DNA of 64,000 bases from Leguminivora glycinivorella. Lineage: Eukaryota; Arthropoda; Insecta; Lepidoptera; Tortricidae. Below are positions 44,262 to 54,892 of this stretch, piece by piece. The notes below the pieces were generated by a model. That model searched no databases and was not told where the DNA came from. It worked only from the letters and a program-made list of their open reading frames with translations. The position numbers were made by a program, and so were the translations under genes. Every line of letters begins with the position of its first letter. Position 1 is the stretch's first letter. The stretch spans positions 9,064,501 to 9,128,500 of the forward strand of contig NC_062982.1 of assembly GCF_023078275.1 (NCBI RefSeq), in the 5' to 3' direction.

Positions 44262-44600
44262 GCGTGACAACAAGGCCTGCGACTAGACGCAGTTTCGCCC
44301 GCGTAATGCAGCTCACACGACGGACGGTGCTTATAGTATTACTTTATACCTCTATATAATAAGTAGACTCGGACTGCCTGGAAAGTCTTAAATGAGATGG
44401 TGCTACCAATCTGTCGAAGATGTGTGAAATTGGTGAAAAATAAGTAATATGAACTTTTGCGGGAAGTGACGCGACTGACTCGCAAGAGACCTGCGACCAG
44501 ACGCACTTTCGCACGCATGGTGGAGCCAACACGACGGACGGTGCTTATTGTAACACTTTATACAATACTTCTAGATTAGGACTGCCTGAAAGGTAAGTTA
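44262..44600 (+). pseudogene. Two partial copies of exon 9 and 3' UTR
   Basis: 'cacgacggacggtgctta' recurs at about 44318 and 44530, after its place in exon 9 at about 44094. Repeat spacing is about 222 and then 214 bp, and the 3' UTR motif 'agtcttaaatgagatggt' repeats too. Both copies have lost the reading frame, and the last one lacks the TAG stop. Confidence 0.88.
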
Positions 44601-44638
44601 AGTAAGATCATATATTAAATATAAGAAGATCATACTAT

Positions 44639-45004
44639 ACATTAAAATGCGACCGCCTAAGAACGCACATACACTACACCACACAGATGGCGCCACAAAA
44701 AATATCTTGTAGCTTTCGATTATACTTGTAGATGGCGTTAAGTGTCACTTTTGACATAAATTTATGGCTCTAAAGTGACACTTAACCCCTCGTATGGGGC
44801 CTGTCAATTTTGGTCATTGAAATAGTGACCTTGACATTTAAAGCAATATATTAAAATTCCCACGCACGGATCCGTGTCTAAGCATACGAGGGGTTAACGC
44901 CAATCTACAAAATAATCGATGGCAACAAGGCATTTTTTGTGGCGCCATCTATGTGTGGTGTAGTGTATGTGTATGCGCGTTCTTAGGCGGTCGCATTTTA
45001 ATGT
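44639..45004. mobile_element. MITE with ACATTAAAATGCGACCGCC ends
   Basis: The arms of about 65 bp are near-perfect inverted copies ('gcgaccgcctaagaacgc', 'gatggcgccacaaaaaat'). Removing the inner 108-bp insertion and one TTAA leaves about 254 bp. Confidence 0.92.
44786..44893. mobile_element. piggyBac-like 108-bp MITE between TTAA sites
   Basis: TTAA (44782-44785), then CCCCTCGTATG at the start and CATACGAGGGG at the end, then TTAA (44894-44897). TTAA duplication plus ends starting with CCC are the marks of piggyBac transposons. It is nested in the MITE at 44639-45004. Confidence 0.82.
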
Positions 45005-45005
45005 A

Positions 45006-45234
45006 AAGTCGCCGTCAATAGAACTTGTGAACAATGTAAACAAACCTTGTAGTTAAAATGTATTTAATTTCCATTCTAACTCATCAGATACTGGCTAAAT
45101 CCATGTGTTATTTAATCAATTCATATCACATTACGATCCTCAACCTTTAAAATAATAAAATTGTCCTAAAATATTGATATTTTATATAATGGTTTGTTTA
45201 CATTGTTGACAATTTCTATTGACAGCGATTTTAT
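45006..45234. mobile_element. MITE with GTCAATAGAA ends, 229 bp
   Basis: 'aatgtaaacaaacc' near the left faces 'ggtttgtttacatt' near the right, and the ends ('gtcgccgtcaatagaa' / 'ttctattgacagcgat') are inverted with a few changes. It starts two bases after the previous MITE. Confidence 0.8.
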
Positions 45235-45267
45235 AGGATGATATGGTCTTCTTTTTAGATTTAATCT

Positions 45268-45385
45268 ATGGTAAGATGGTGGTTTTACCAGTCGAACATC
45301 ATGTATGAAGTGGGTGACAGGGTAAATACAATTGACACAAACGTATGTACTTTAGTGAAATTATGAACGTTTGTGGGACGATATC
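45268..45385 (+). repeat. Further decayed copy of the glycosidase 3' UTR repeat
   Basis: 'aagatggtggttttaccagt', 'cgaacatcatgtatgaagt' and 'gaacgtttgtgggac' follow the 3' UTR unit seen at 44155-44260. The MITEs at 44639-45234 separate it from the other copies. Confidence 0.6.
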
Positions 45386-45971
45386 GTCCCAATAGCTGAT
45401 AGCTGCCAACTTTCAAATAAGTAATATTATTTTGTTATAAATTCTCTAGAGCCGCGCCACTGGTCATGCGTGGCGTTCCAGGCTATTTTCCTTGCCATTA
45501 TTAAAAAAGACGTTTATAAAATGGTGGTGCTATTGCAATGCAACTTTCAAGGTTACCTTTTTATTTGAATGAATGAGTTAATTTGTAGGTACATATAAGT
45601 AATAAATTCATGAGCTATTAGATCGCTCCGAATTTCAACTAAATGTAAACTAATGATCAAATTGTACTTCGCGGTGCTAAAAAAAGACGATATTACACCT
45701 GTATATTTATATCCGTTACATCTATTCCACAATTTCACGTCCGGTGTGAACTACCTTTATTTGTCGAAGGTCACTTTCATCATCGTCATCAGCGTATTAT
45801 TTTTGAACAGATGTCACTAATTGATAACCTAACCACAAAATTAAAATTTTGAAGAAACCCCGAAATAGTGAACCGATTTTCATGAAACGTGGCTAAGAAC
45901 ACTCCCGAGTCTCCCGACTAACTCAGCTTTCAAACAAAAAATCGGTTCACCCGCTCGGGAGCTAGGATGCC

Positions 45972-46014
45972 ACAGACAGACACACACACGCACACACACA
46001 CAGACAGACAGACA
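45972..46014. repeat. CA/GACA microsatellite
   Basis: A mixture of CA and GACA repeats in a short low-complexity tract, part of a common interspersed repeat that ends 'gcgccggtggttaaaa'. Confidence 0.8.
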
Positions 46015-46214
46015 CGTCAAACTTATAAGTTATAACAACCCGTCGTTTTTGCGCCGGTGGTTAAAAAGAGGCTGAAATGACTGTATCTAGTTGTTTCTTT
46101 AAAGCTCTCTATCTGTTATATGGTAGTAGTATCTGTTGGGTTGGGAGAGGTACTTTTTCCATTTCTCTTTGAATATAAAGAAGATCTTCATATTTTATGG
46201 CAACATTTGTCACG

Positions 46215-46372
46215 TTTGAAATCCTCTGCGATTCTATAGAATGACCCCATTCAATTGCGTTTTCACTCACACATTTTGTCACTAAAATACCGGTTGAAAA
46301 CGGTGACTTGCTTATTATTTTCAGTGACATTTTTCTGAATTCGAACGCGTGAGACTCAAAAATCGGCCCCCC
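46215..46372. mobile_element. Small MITE, copy 2 (GGGCCGATTTTTGAG ends)
   Basis: Bases 46266-46372 match 37672-37771 almost exactly ('tgacttgcttattattttca', 'gaacgcgtgagactcaaaaa'). The left end is different or decayed. Confidence 0.65.
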
Positions 46373-46677
46373 GACCACAGTTCATCTCCTGTCAATATGA
46401 TTTTCAGCAGTAGTAATGAAATATTATAATAATTCTTATAGAGAAAGATAAAGACTTGTCTAAAAACTTCGGTGCTTAATAATTTACTTATATTACAATG
46501 TTATATAACGTTTAACATATTTATATTCCTTAGATTAAGTACCTAGTATCATAATAATAATTTATAAGAGACGTCGAAATCAGACTGATTTTATTTATTA
46601 AGACCAATGATTTTAATGCAAATATACATATGCCTGAAAAATTGTATAGTTATTGTGATATTGTTTACCGACAAATC

Positions 46678-48506
46678 GACGGTCCCAAGTAACACTGTCG
46701 GATCTACAAAATCATCATTTTCATTTTATTGCATTAATGATCTTAAAACATCCAAATTTATAATATGACATTTTCAGAATTTTACATTTCTTTCTATTTT
46801 CCGAAATAATATGTCACAAGAACGTCATATCTTACACAGCGTCTAGTTTACAATGTCGGATGTCGCGTTGTAACAATGTTAGCGGGAGCGCGGGTAGGGC
46901 GACGCGGTCGTTTGTGCCACTACCCACAATATTGTATGGATAACCGCCGACTTCGCGAGCTCACACACTCGAAACACAAACCACAACATCTAGCTGTCGT
47001 ATTTCACCACTATAGAAGAAAATGCACAACACAGGTAATTTAGTCGTAAATGACCATCGATTTAGATCGATGTAAATGACACATGCGACCCATATTATTA
47101 CCTATTTAGCAGGGGGAAATTAGCTAAAATTACGGCATAATTAATGGAAGGTTTTTTTAAATTGAAATATGTACATTATAGACCGAAGTTATTTTTCATC
47201 AACCCTCCCCACTCCTCCCTCCTCTGCGTCACCCCTCTACCCTCCCTTAAAGTGCCGAAAATGCGGTTTTTCTCGATTTCTGACAAAACTGTTGAAGATA
47301 CAGAAAAAGCGCGTAGGAACGAAGTAATCCTTAATAAATTTACTACAAATCATTCATTAACACTTTGGTTCTAGTACTTATAGTTTACGCGTGATCCGTC
47401 ACGAAAGTTGGTCCTTTGCTGCAATCTTCTTTAGTGAATGTTAAGTTTTCGCCCAAAATGCATACGAAATCGTCGAAATTTATTTGATATAACTAAAATA
47501 TTGTAACTCATGACTAAAATAAAATTAAGGGGGAAAAATCACTACCATGGGTGGAATTTCCAATATGTTTTGGAATACCAGTAACTATTTAAGACGTAAT
47601 ATTTTCACGGTAGTAGTCGCTAGGAGTACCATTGATCTATATAGCGTATCTATGACTGAGGATGAGCTTTTGGTAGCTGTTGGTAGAGCCCTGGAGTATC
47701 AATCCAGTAGCCGTGAGTTCAAGTCCCACCCATGGTAGTGATTTTTCCCCCTGAAATTCATTTTCAGTTTATAATATTTTAGTAATATCAAACAGATTTC
47801 GTAAGCAATTTGGGAGAAAACTTAACATTCACTAAAGAAAATTGCAGTAAAGGACCAACTTTCGTGATGGATCACGCGAAATCTATAAGTGCTAGAACCA
47901 AAGTGTTAATGAACGATTTGTAGTAAATTTATCAAGGATTACTTTTTTCCTACACGATTTTTCTGTATCTACAACGGTTTTGTCAGAAATCGCGAAAAAC
48001 CGCATTTTCGGCTATTTAAGGGGGGGAAGAGGGGTGACTCAGAGGGGGGAGGGATGGGGAGGGTTGATGAAAAATAACTTCGGCCTGTAATGTACATATC
48101 CCAATCAAAAAAAAATCTTCCATTAATTATGCCAACATTTTCATACATAACTTTCCAGAAGCAACGGACTAATTGTCCAATAAAAAAAGGCATTAGTGAC
48201 ACATACGACCATTTTATATGAACCATGTCCAAACAAAAAAGTAGTATGTGACACATCCGACAAAATCGTTTAATAATCTCCTGGCAAGAATGTCGGTTGT
48301 ACTATTTCTGAGGTTTCCTCAAGTATTTTCTTATTTTTACTTATGCACATCTTAAGAGTATCTAAAAATAGTAACTATTTCTAAATTTTATAAATTAATA
48401 TCATAATTTGACAATTTTATAGAGCAAAAACCTGTTTGCAAAACTTTGATTGGCTCTGCTGGAAAGTAGTCATTTCGCAAATCCGACAGTGTTACTTGGG
48501 ACCGGC
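46678..48506. mobile_element. 1.8-kb foldback element with tRNA-like loop
   Basis: The outer ends GGTCCCAAGTAACACTGTCG (left) and CGACAGTGTTACTTGGGACC (right) are exact complements. Inner arms of about 430 bp (47125-47555 and 47724-48133) are diverged inverted copies, for example 'gtgatccgtcacgaaagttg' facing 'caactttcgtgatggatcac'. The loop (47556-47723) carries a tRNA-like sequence. A CG-rich segment at 46855-46990 is present only in the left half. No transposase. Confidence 0.8.
47660..47736 (+). tRNA. tRNA-like sequence in foldback loop (probably not functional)
   Basis: It has D arm 'agctgttggtagagc', anticodon stem CTGGA/TCCAG with loop GTATCAA (T at position 33), and T arm GTGAG-TTCAAGT-CCCAC. 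The 3' acceptor strand (ccatgg) does not pair with the expected 5' strand but with 'ccatggg' 110 bases upstream, in the foldback arm. It is therefore a tRNA relic, not a gene. Confidence 0.45.
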
Positions 48507-48785
48507 GAAATATGAAATAAAGGTTTACCTACGCCAAAAGTTAATTGTTTTATTGCATCTATGTAAAAATAAAAGAAAATTAAACAAATATATAGTAATG
48601 TACAACATTACATTGATCAACAAGACACATGATCACCAAGCAAGTCTTATGCTATAGGTACATAAAAAAATACTTGTACATAAAAAGAAACAATAAGTAT
48701 AAGTAGTAGAATTACTATAAGCTACCCCTTTTGATATCATTGATAATACGATACCGGAATAGGTACCATTTCCTACAGTTTGCTA

Positions 48786-48791
48786 TTTATT
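48786..48791 (-). terminator. Candidate poly-A signal of the homeobox gene
   Basis: TTTATT on the plus strand gives AATAAA on the minus strand, about 320 bases after the homeobox stop codon at 49109. Other AATAAA-like sites lie farther on, so the choice is tentative. Confidence 0.3.
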
Positions 48792-49108
48792 ACTAACAAT
48801 TTTCTACATTTCTTATGGTTGATACAAGTGCGTTATTATTATTGACTAGATTCATGAAATTATCTATTACACATAATATGTACATTTATAATGATTTGGC
48901 AGTTCTACTAAGCAGTTGTATTGAAAGAAGCAATTCAATTGACGAAAATATTTACAAACAGTATTTTAGTAAATAATTTTAAATTGCTGTTGCATTCACA
49001 TTTAAAGCTTTTGCCCCAGTTTTAAACACTAGAACTACTTTACGTGGGTTCTATGTAATTATCTATTTCAACATGGATTACAGTTCCAAAGTTAAACTTA
49101 ATCACAAT

Positions 49109-49698
49109 TTACAAATTACTTCTGCTAATACTTCTATCGTTACTAGCATTTTTCACTCCAAGACTGAGATCGTTCGGTACTAAGTCATGCAACACCGTAT
49201 CACTTCTGAAAATACTTGTCGCAATTCTGTTAGCGAGCCTTTCCGATTCTCGCAAATCATCATCTTTGGAAGAATGAGACGTGAGATCGATTTCTGTATC
49301 GCTGTCACTTTCGCTCTCTTTAGCTTCGGTCCTCTGTCTGTACGCTAGATTTTGAGGCTCATCCATATCAACAGCACACGGGCAATTCTTTGACATTCTA
49401 AGGTCTGTTGGTACGTTCTCGTTTTCCATTTGTGGGGGCTGTTGCATGAGGAGTGGTGGAAAAGGGAAGCTTGGCTGTTGTAGCATTCTTTCGTCGTTTG
49501 CGTATGGCATTGGAGGTGGGATGTCATGGATTGGCGGCATGGGAGGCATGGGTTCCGTCATGTTGGTGTTGTGGTGGTATTGTTCAGGGCGTGGTGACTT
49601 CATTTCAGAGTTCTCCATGGAGACGGGAGGCTCTGGTGAATCTTTGCCAGAGGGAGAGTCGGGGCCTTCCGGCGATGAGTCTGGAGGTTTGGTGTGAC
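49109..49698 (-). CDS. Homeobox gene, last coding exon
   Basis: On the minus strand it starts after acceptor 'aatatcttcccag' and runs 590 nt to a TAA stop. It encodes a Pro/Ser-rich, disordered tail: HTKPPDSSPEGPDSP, PPMPPIHDIPPPMPY, an acidic stretch ESESDSDTEID and a C-terminal VPNDLSLGVKN. No second folded domain is seen. Such tails are usual for transcription factors. It joins the upstream exon in phase 1, completing a Gly codon. Confidence 0.82.
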
Positions 49699-49733
49699 CT
49701 GGGAAGATATTAGCGTTATGCATTAGCTGCATT

Positions 49734-49850
49734 AGGCACTGATCCCATCAAAAGCTAGTTACAGATGAGCGACAACCTTTTCTTCATTTTTAACGCCGAC
49801 AAGTAGCTTATTAAGTAGCTCACCAGCTTTTAGTGGGACCAGTGCCTTAG
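49734..49850. mobile_element. Short MITE related to the AGGCACTGG family
   Basis: AGGCACTGATCCCA at the left faces TGGGACCAGTGCCTT at the right, with 'aaaagct' / 'agctttt' inside. It lies in the homeobox intron only 35 bases from the splice acceptor, where the branch point would be expected nearby. Confidence 0.75.
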
Positions 49851-50055
49851 GCAGTAATCTGATTATGTTAAGTTTGTCATATTCCACAGGGGTATCGTGC
49901 GATCTTTTTAGTTTGTGCATTATTGTACCTACTGTGGTCTGCAATAAACGATATTGATTGATTGATTAATTAAATGTTTGAATTTTAGATACCAGAATGG
50001 CACGCCTTTACAAAAGTGCTAGGAGTTTATAGCCGAAGTATAGGAGAGTGCGAAC

Positions 50056-50164
50056 CGGGTGTAAGCTGAGTGCCCAGGCCGAGGCAGCGCATGCGCCACG
50101 CGTCTTGCAGCAGCTGCAGCCGCGCCTGTTTGCGCCACTTCGCGCGACGGTTCTGGAACCACAC
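50056..50164 (-). CDS. Homeobox gene exon with homeodomain helix 3
   Basis: After acceptor 'tttgtcgaacag' the minus strand encodes VWFQNRRAKWRKQARLQLL followed by QDAWRMRCLGLGTQLTPG. Counting W as position 48, the exon starts at Val47, the intron position kept in paired-class homeobox genes, and Gln50 makes it a Q50 type. The donor would be G/GTTCGC, weak but the only GT in the right phase. The earlier homeodomain exon was not found up to base 64000 and probably lies outside. A Prop-like or Arx-like identity is possible but not shown. Product: DNA-binding transcription factor in the nucleus. Confidence 0.85.
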
Positions 50165-50229
50165 CTGTTCGACAAAACGTACATAATTTTATATTTTACG
50201 AATCCGATTGATTATACCTCTTACCCCGA

Positions 50230-50322
50230 GGCCCTCTTGCACCAACCACTTAACTCAGGGTTAAGGCCGGCAGCAGGGCAGGGGTAACCCTGAGTTAAGT
50301 GGTTGGTGCAAGAGGGCCTTAG
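50230..50322. mobile_element. Palindromic MITE, 93 bp
   Basis: 'ggccctcttgcaccaaccac' and 'ttaactcagggtta' are mirrored exactly on the right, around a loop 'aggccggcagcagggcag'. It lies in the homeobox gene intron. Confidence 0.85.
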
Positions 50323-50486
50323 GTATTTATACCGCAATTTACATTGTGTCATAGAACACAAAAGGAAGAGGTTAATCAATTATATTGCACGTTGTTTTAC
50401 CGTTGGTACCGGAATTACCCTAATACATCTTACCTTATAAGATTCCAAATAACATAACATCAATAAGTCAATAAGCAATAGGTTAG

Positions 50487-50902
50487 GAGGAGGTAGGGCA
50501 TAGCGAATAGGAGGAGGTAGGGCATAGCGAATGATATTCCGCTTTGTGTGGTAGGGCACAGCACAGCGGATATCGTCTCGTTCGAATCTAGAGCAGAGCC
50601 CAACTGGGGTAGTACCTCCGCCTTACAGAAGACCGCAGCCAAATAGCACTAGACCCTACTCATAGTGTTGTGTTCCTGTCGGTGAGTAAGGTTGCCAGAG
50701 CTCAACGAGGGTGCGGTGTGCTGATGACGGGAGGACTTACGGAACTAACATGTTCCGTTTATTGTCCTTTGAGTCGTCGGCATCGTGATGTCGCATGTGA
50801 CACTGTTTGAGTTGCAGGCGTCCATAGGTTACGGTGACCGCTTTACATCAGGCGGGCCGTATACTTGTTTGCCACCGACGTAGTATAAAAAAAAAAAAAA
50901 AA
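50487..50902 (+). mobile_element. LINE 3' end with poly-A
   Basis: Same family as 23722-24204: 'gatattccgctttgtgtggt' through 'tgccaccgacgtagtata' and A16. The start has a doubled 'aggaggtagggcatagcgaa'. Neither copy codes for protein. Confidence 0.8.
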
Positions 50903-51350
50903 GGTAGGTACAAATAAGTTTCAGAAAATATTGTTATTTGGTTACTTGATATGTGTATTTATTCGGTTAAGGAATTCCTATTAATATGTCTACGCCGATA
51001 TAGGCAGAATATGACGCATGTTTTGTAATTTGACCATCTTTTGTACCATGTTCTATAGCCTAGGAACCATCCGGTCTTGCTACTACTGGGAAAATAACTT
51101 AATTCTATAACAGTACTTTTTATGTCACCAAAAATTAAGTCCGGTAATTTGAAATAGTTTTTTTAGTTAAGCCACCAAAATTTGTGACAAAAAACGTATA
51201 ATAGAATAAAAATAATATTATTTTAATTCACTAAAAATCAGGCGAAAATGGAATCAGGACTTTTGTTTTAAATTTGACTACTTTAATTTATGACCTTTAT
51301 AACACATTAAGAAACCACCTATTTTTGTGACGCTAAAACCACATACGTAC

Positions 51351-51520
51351 TGTAAGGACATCACTAGTCGCTGGTCCCCATCCCTAGGCATCGCTGTCAA
51401 CTGGGCGTCAGACGGACTGGAAGCTTCCATTGGGAGCGTTTGTCAATAAGATTGTATTTTGAGATTCCGTTCAATAAACTGTATAATTAATAGTGGTATC
51501 CTGGTGTTTTTACTCTAACA
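51351..51520 (+). repeat. Left LTR, 170 bp
   Basis: TG...CA ends. 'caataaactgtataattaat' inside may hold the poly-A signal (AATAAA). It is identical to 57237-57406. Confidence 0.88.
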
Positions 51521-53551
51521 GTTTCAGAAGCGCGATATTAAGTTACCCATATACGCCCGCGTACTATGAAATTTGTCCGAAATTGACAATGCCATTCTCG
51601 CGCCGCGCTCGTAACCATTTATTGTCGTCCAACAGTATTTAATTAACACCAGTCGATCTGATTCAACGAGTAAAGACACTAGCACCATATATTACAGTTA
51701 AAAGTGTACGAGGCAAAGAATGTGATGCAAATAGTTGTCCGTATTTGTACCTACCAACAAAGAGGTAGAACATGCCGTGTAGTGGCGTGCGTGTCTTGTG
51801 TTTTTCAGATCCATTGCACTTTAAGAGATATTCACACTTTGGAGTAGTATTTGATCATAATGAGTGTGTAACAGGAAGTAAATGTGATCCAAACACAGTG
51901 CTCTGGGGCAGAAGTGATCAACATCCAGAATACTGTGTTGTGTTTCTTTATTTCAGATCAACTTAATTATGTATATGTTGAAGATACTAATACTTGGATG
52001 TGCTCACAAAATGTATCACAATAAGTACCACAGTAAGTCATGGACGGTGAGACGTTAAAAACACATCCAAGTTGTCATTCACAACAATGCTCCGGGCAGA
52101 GTATAAATGTATAGAGAGGCTGCTGTAGTGAATAATCATTAGCTCACCTTGTGTGTTGTGTTTTTGTGCTTCCAGATATGTTTCAGAATACATAATACAT
52201 ATTGTACCTACTTGTGATATATTGACAATTGTCACGGTGTCACAGTGAAACAAAATATAAGATAAGTTTCAATCTAAATGGCACCTAAATGATTCCTTAT
52301 AACAGGTGACTTTATGAGTTTTATGATCTACAAAGAGAGATGATCATTATCTTGCCCTATTTGTCATATTAAATATAAGTTTGTCCGGAATGACATGGAA
52401 TAAGGTATTTATCCTACTCAATAATATTGTACCATTGCATCTGGCTTATGTAAGTATACTGACAGTAAATACATTTTAAATTCACTACAGGTTGGTATAA
52501 AGGGATGAGTAAATAAGCATAAGAAACTTTGACAACTGTTGACTATAAGTTCACTAACACTTCTCCGGGGCCTGTACCGGGGACTGTATTTTGAAATCTG
52601 TCTTAGTGACATTCTTATGCATATAAACTCTGTATGATCTTGCATTTTTCTAAATGAGGAAACATGTTGCTATATTACATGGCACAAATTTATCAAAAAT
52701 GTTGAGAAAATAATAATAATATTAACATAATAATATTTTGATGAGGTTAATTATGCATCTTGTTAAAACCATAATGTGTGTCAAAATTAAGGGCATAGCA
52801 CTGAAGTATAGTGTATTGTTGATGCTGTTTTGTGTATAATAATGTTGGTTTAGCATTGCAAACATTTTTGACAAGAAATGTAATCATGTTCTAAATTGAA
52901 CCAAAGACAAATATATTCCCTAGACAGACACTTGGAACATTTATTATCATGACATAGTCCAGTGTCCATTTAATGCATTATCAGTGATATAATTTGTTCC
53001 TTAATTACATTCCTTTCCAGATTAATTTATTGATTACAGTAGTTGCCTGCCGGTAACCTGGTGAATATTGACCATAAGTTGAAAATACTTGCATTGATAA
53101 GGCATGATTCCAGAAGTTTCTGAGGTTAAATCTTGCTAAAAGCTGGAAACACCAAACTGGATATCTATTGAACTATTTATGACACTGGTAAAATTTGTCA
53201 TAGCTAATGGTAAGAGATTTTGATATTTATAGACCTGATGGACTTTAACGGTCTACATGCTATACTTGTCTGTTACAACAAATCAGTTTGATTTGGAATT
53301 GGGCTTGAAACATGCCAATCAGTTAAGTTTTTAACAGATGTGCAATAATCTGAGGTAAATAACTTAATTGGAGCTTCTAATAATTTTACCCCTTCACTGC
53401 GAAGGAATGTTTCTGAACCGAAGCATGACAAACAGGTAACGTTTGAAGTTGACAAGTATTGTCTACTTTTAATATGTTCTGTTCCTTGAAATATAAAAAA
53501 AATAACTGTACACTTCTATTGCTTCTTGATTTCACAAGAATATATATATTT

Positions 53552-53815
53552 TACCTGCCTGTGTGGTGACGGGTTAAGAATTTCACCACCCCCTTTCTTC
53601 CCGTGGGTGTCGTAGAAGGCGACTGTGGGATATGGGTTAAATTGTGGCGTAGGCGAGAGGCTGGCAACCTGTCACTGCAATGTCACAGTTTCATTTTCTT
53701 TCAACCCCTTATTTGCCAAGAGTGGCACTGAAGCTTTAGTAGTTTCATGTGCTCTGCCTACCCCTTTATGGGATACAGGCGTGATTGTATGTTGTTGTTG
53801 TTGTTGTTATATATA
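53552..53815 (+). mobile_element. LINE or SINE 3' tail inside the LTR element
   Basis: 'cccgtgggtgtcgtagaagg', 'gaggctggcaacctgtcact' and 'gggatacaggcgtgattgta' lead to a (TTG)n tail at about 53791-53808. A reverse copy is at 28418-28565. It may be a later insertion or an original part of the LTR element. Confidence 0.65.
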
Positions 53816-54270
53816 TTTTACATGTTTTGTGACTTTTGCAAGAATCAAAAATAATGATATTTTGTTATAAAAACTCAACACCTGTACTAAGTATTCTTGC
53901 ATATGCATAGTATTAACACAACTAACAAAATTATGTAGTTGTGCAGGTGGCAGCTATATGGATAATGTTGTGCTTTAAATTGCACATATACCTACAGCTG
54001 GAGCACCTCTCTAGTGTGTCTGGCAAGCTTGATGGTTTAATTATTAAGCTTATGCACCATGCCTGATGATGATATATAAATACCTTTGTCAAGAACCATT
54101 TGGTAAGTGAACAATGATAGATAAAATATTACATTATTTGAATGTAGTGAAACCTCGATAAGTCAAGCCAAGTGCCATAAGATTATTCTTGGTTGACTGG
54201 AATGTATTTCAATAATGGTATATATAGTAAGCGTGTTACCTTAGGGGCACGGGAAAAATAAGACAAGTTG

Positions 54271-54612
54271 CACGCCGGATTAAGAACCGAGTTGTGTTTT
54301 GCCTTATTAGTCTCAGATTAAGAACTGAGTTGTCATTACATATATGCACGCCGGATTAAGAACCGAGTTGTGTTTTGCCTTATTAGTCTCAGATTAAGAA
54401 CTGAGTTGTCATTACATATATGCACGCCGGATTAAGAACCGAGTTGTGTTTTGCCTTATTAGTCTCAGATTAAGAACTGAGTTGTCATTACATATATGCA
54501 CGCCGGATTGAGAACCGAGTTGTGCTTGTGCTATTACTCTCAAATTAGGAACCGAGTTGCCATTGCATATATACACGCCGGATTAAGAACCGAGTTGTGT
54601 TGCCTATACATG
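54271..54612 (+). repeat. 76-bp tandem array A (about 4.5 units)
   Basis: 'cacgccggattaagaaccga' starts at 54271, 54347, 54423, 54499 and 54574. Each unit has two related halves ('gattaagaaccgagttgt' and 'gattaagaactgagttgt'), so an older repeat of about 38 bp may underlie it. The first three units are identical. Confidence 0.95.
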
Positions 54613-54892
54613 ATGTTAATAATATATTCTGTTCACAGGGTTTCCTGATAAGCACATTGTACCTGAATCTTGTGGTATCCACGGTAGTGTAACTAATGTG
54701 ATATCCACAAGTAAAAATGAAGTGATTTCCGTCACTTAAAGTGTGAATCATAATTATAATGATTACTTTAATGTCTGCTATACATTTGTTACTTTGATTA
54801 TTGTTTCTTAAGTAGTTCTGTTTATGCAATGTTGGCCTTAGGAGGCGGACCATGTGCATAAGACCTATTATTGTGATGCAGGTCTTTACAGA

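Noticed and set aside
44344..44532. 62-codon minus-strand open frame
   Set aside because: It falls across the repeated 3' end of the glycosidase gene and is antisense to it.
49446..49713. Plus-strand open frames of 83 and 86 codons
   Set aside because: They are the reverse complement of the homeobox last exon; their Gly-rich content mirrors its Pro-rich coding sequence.
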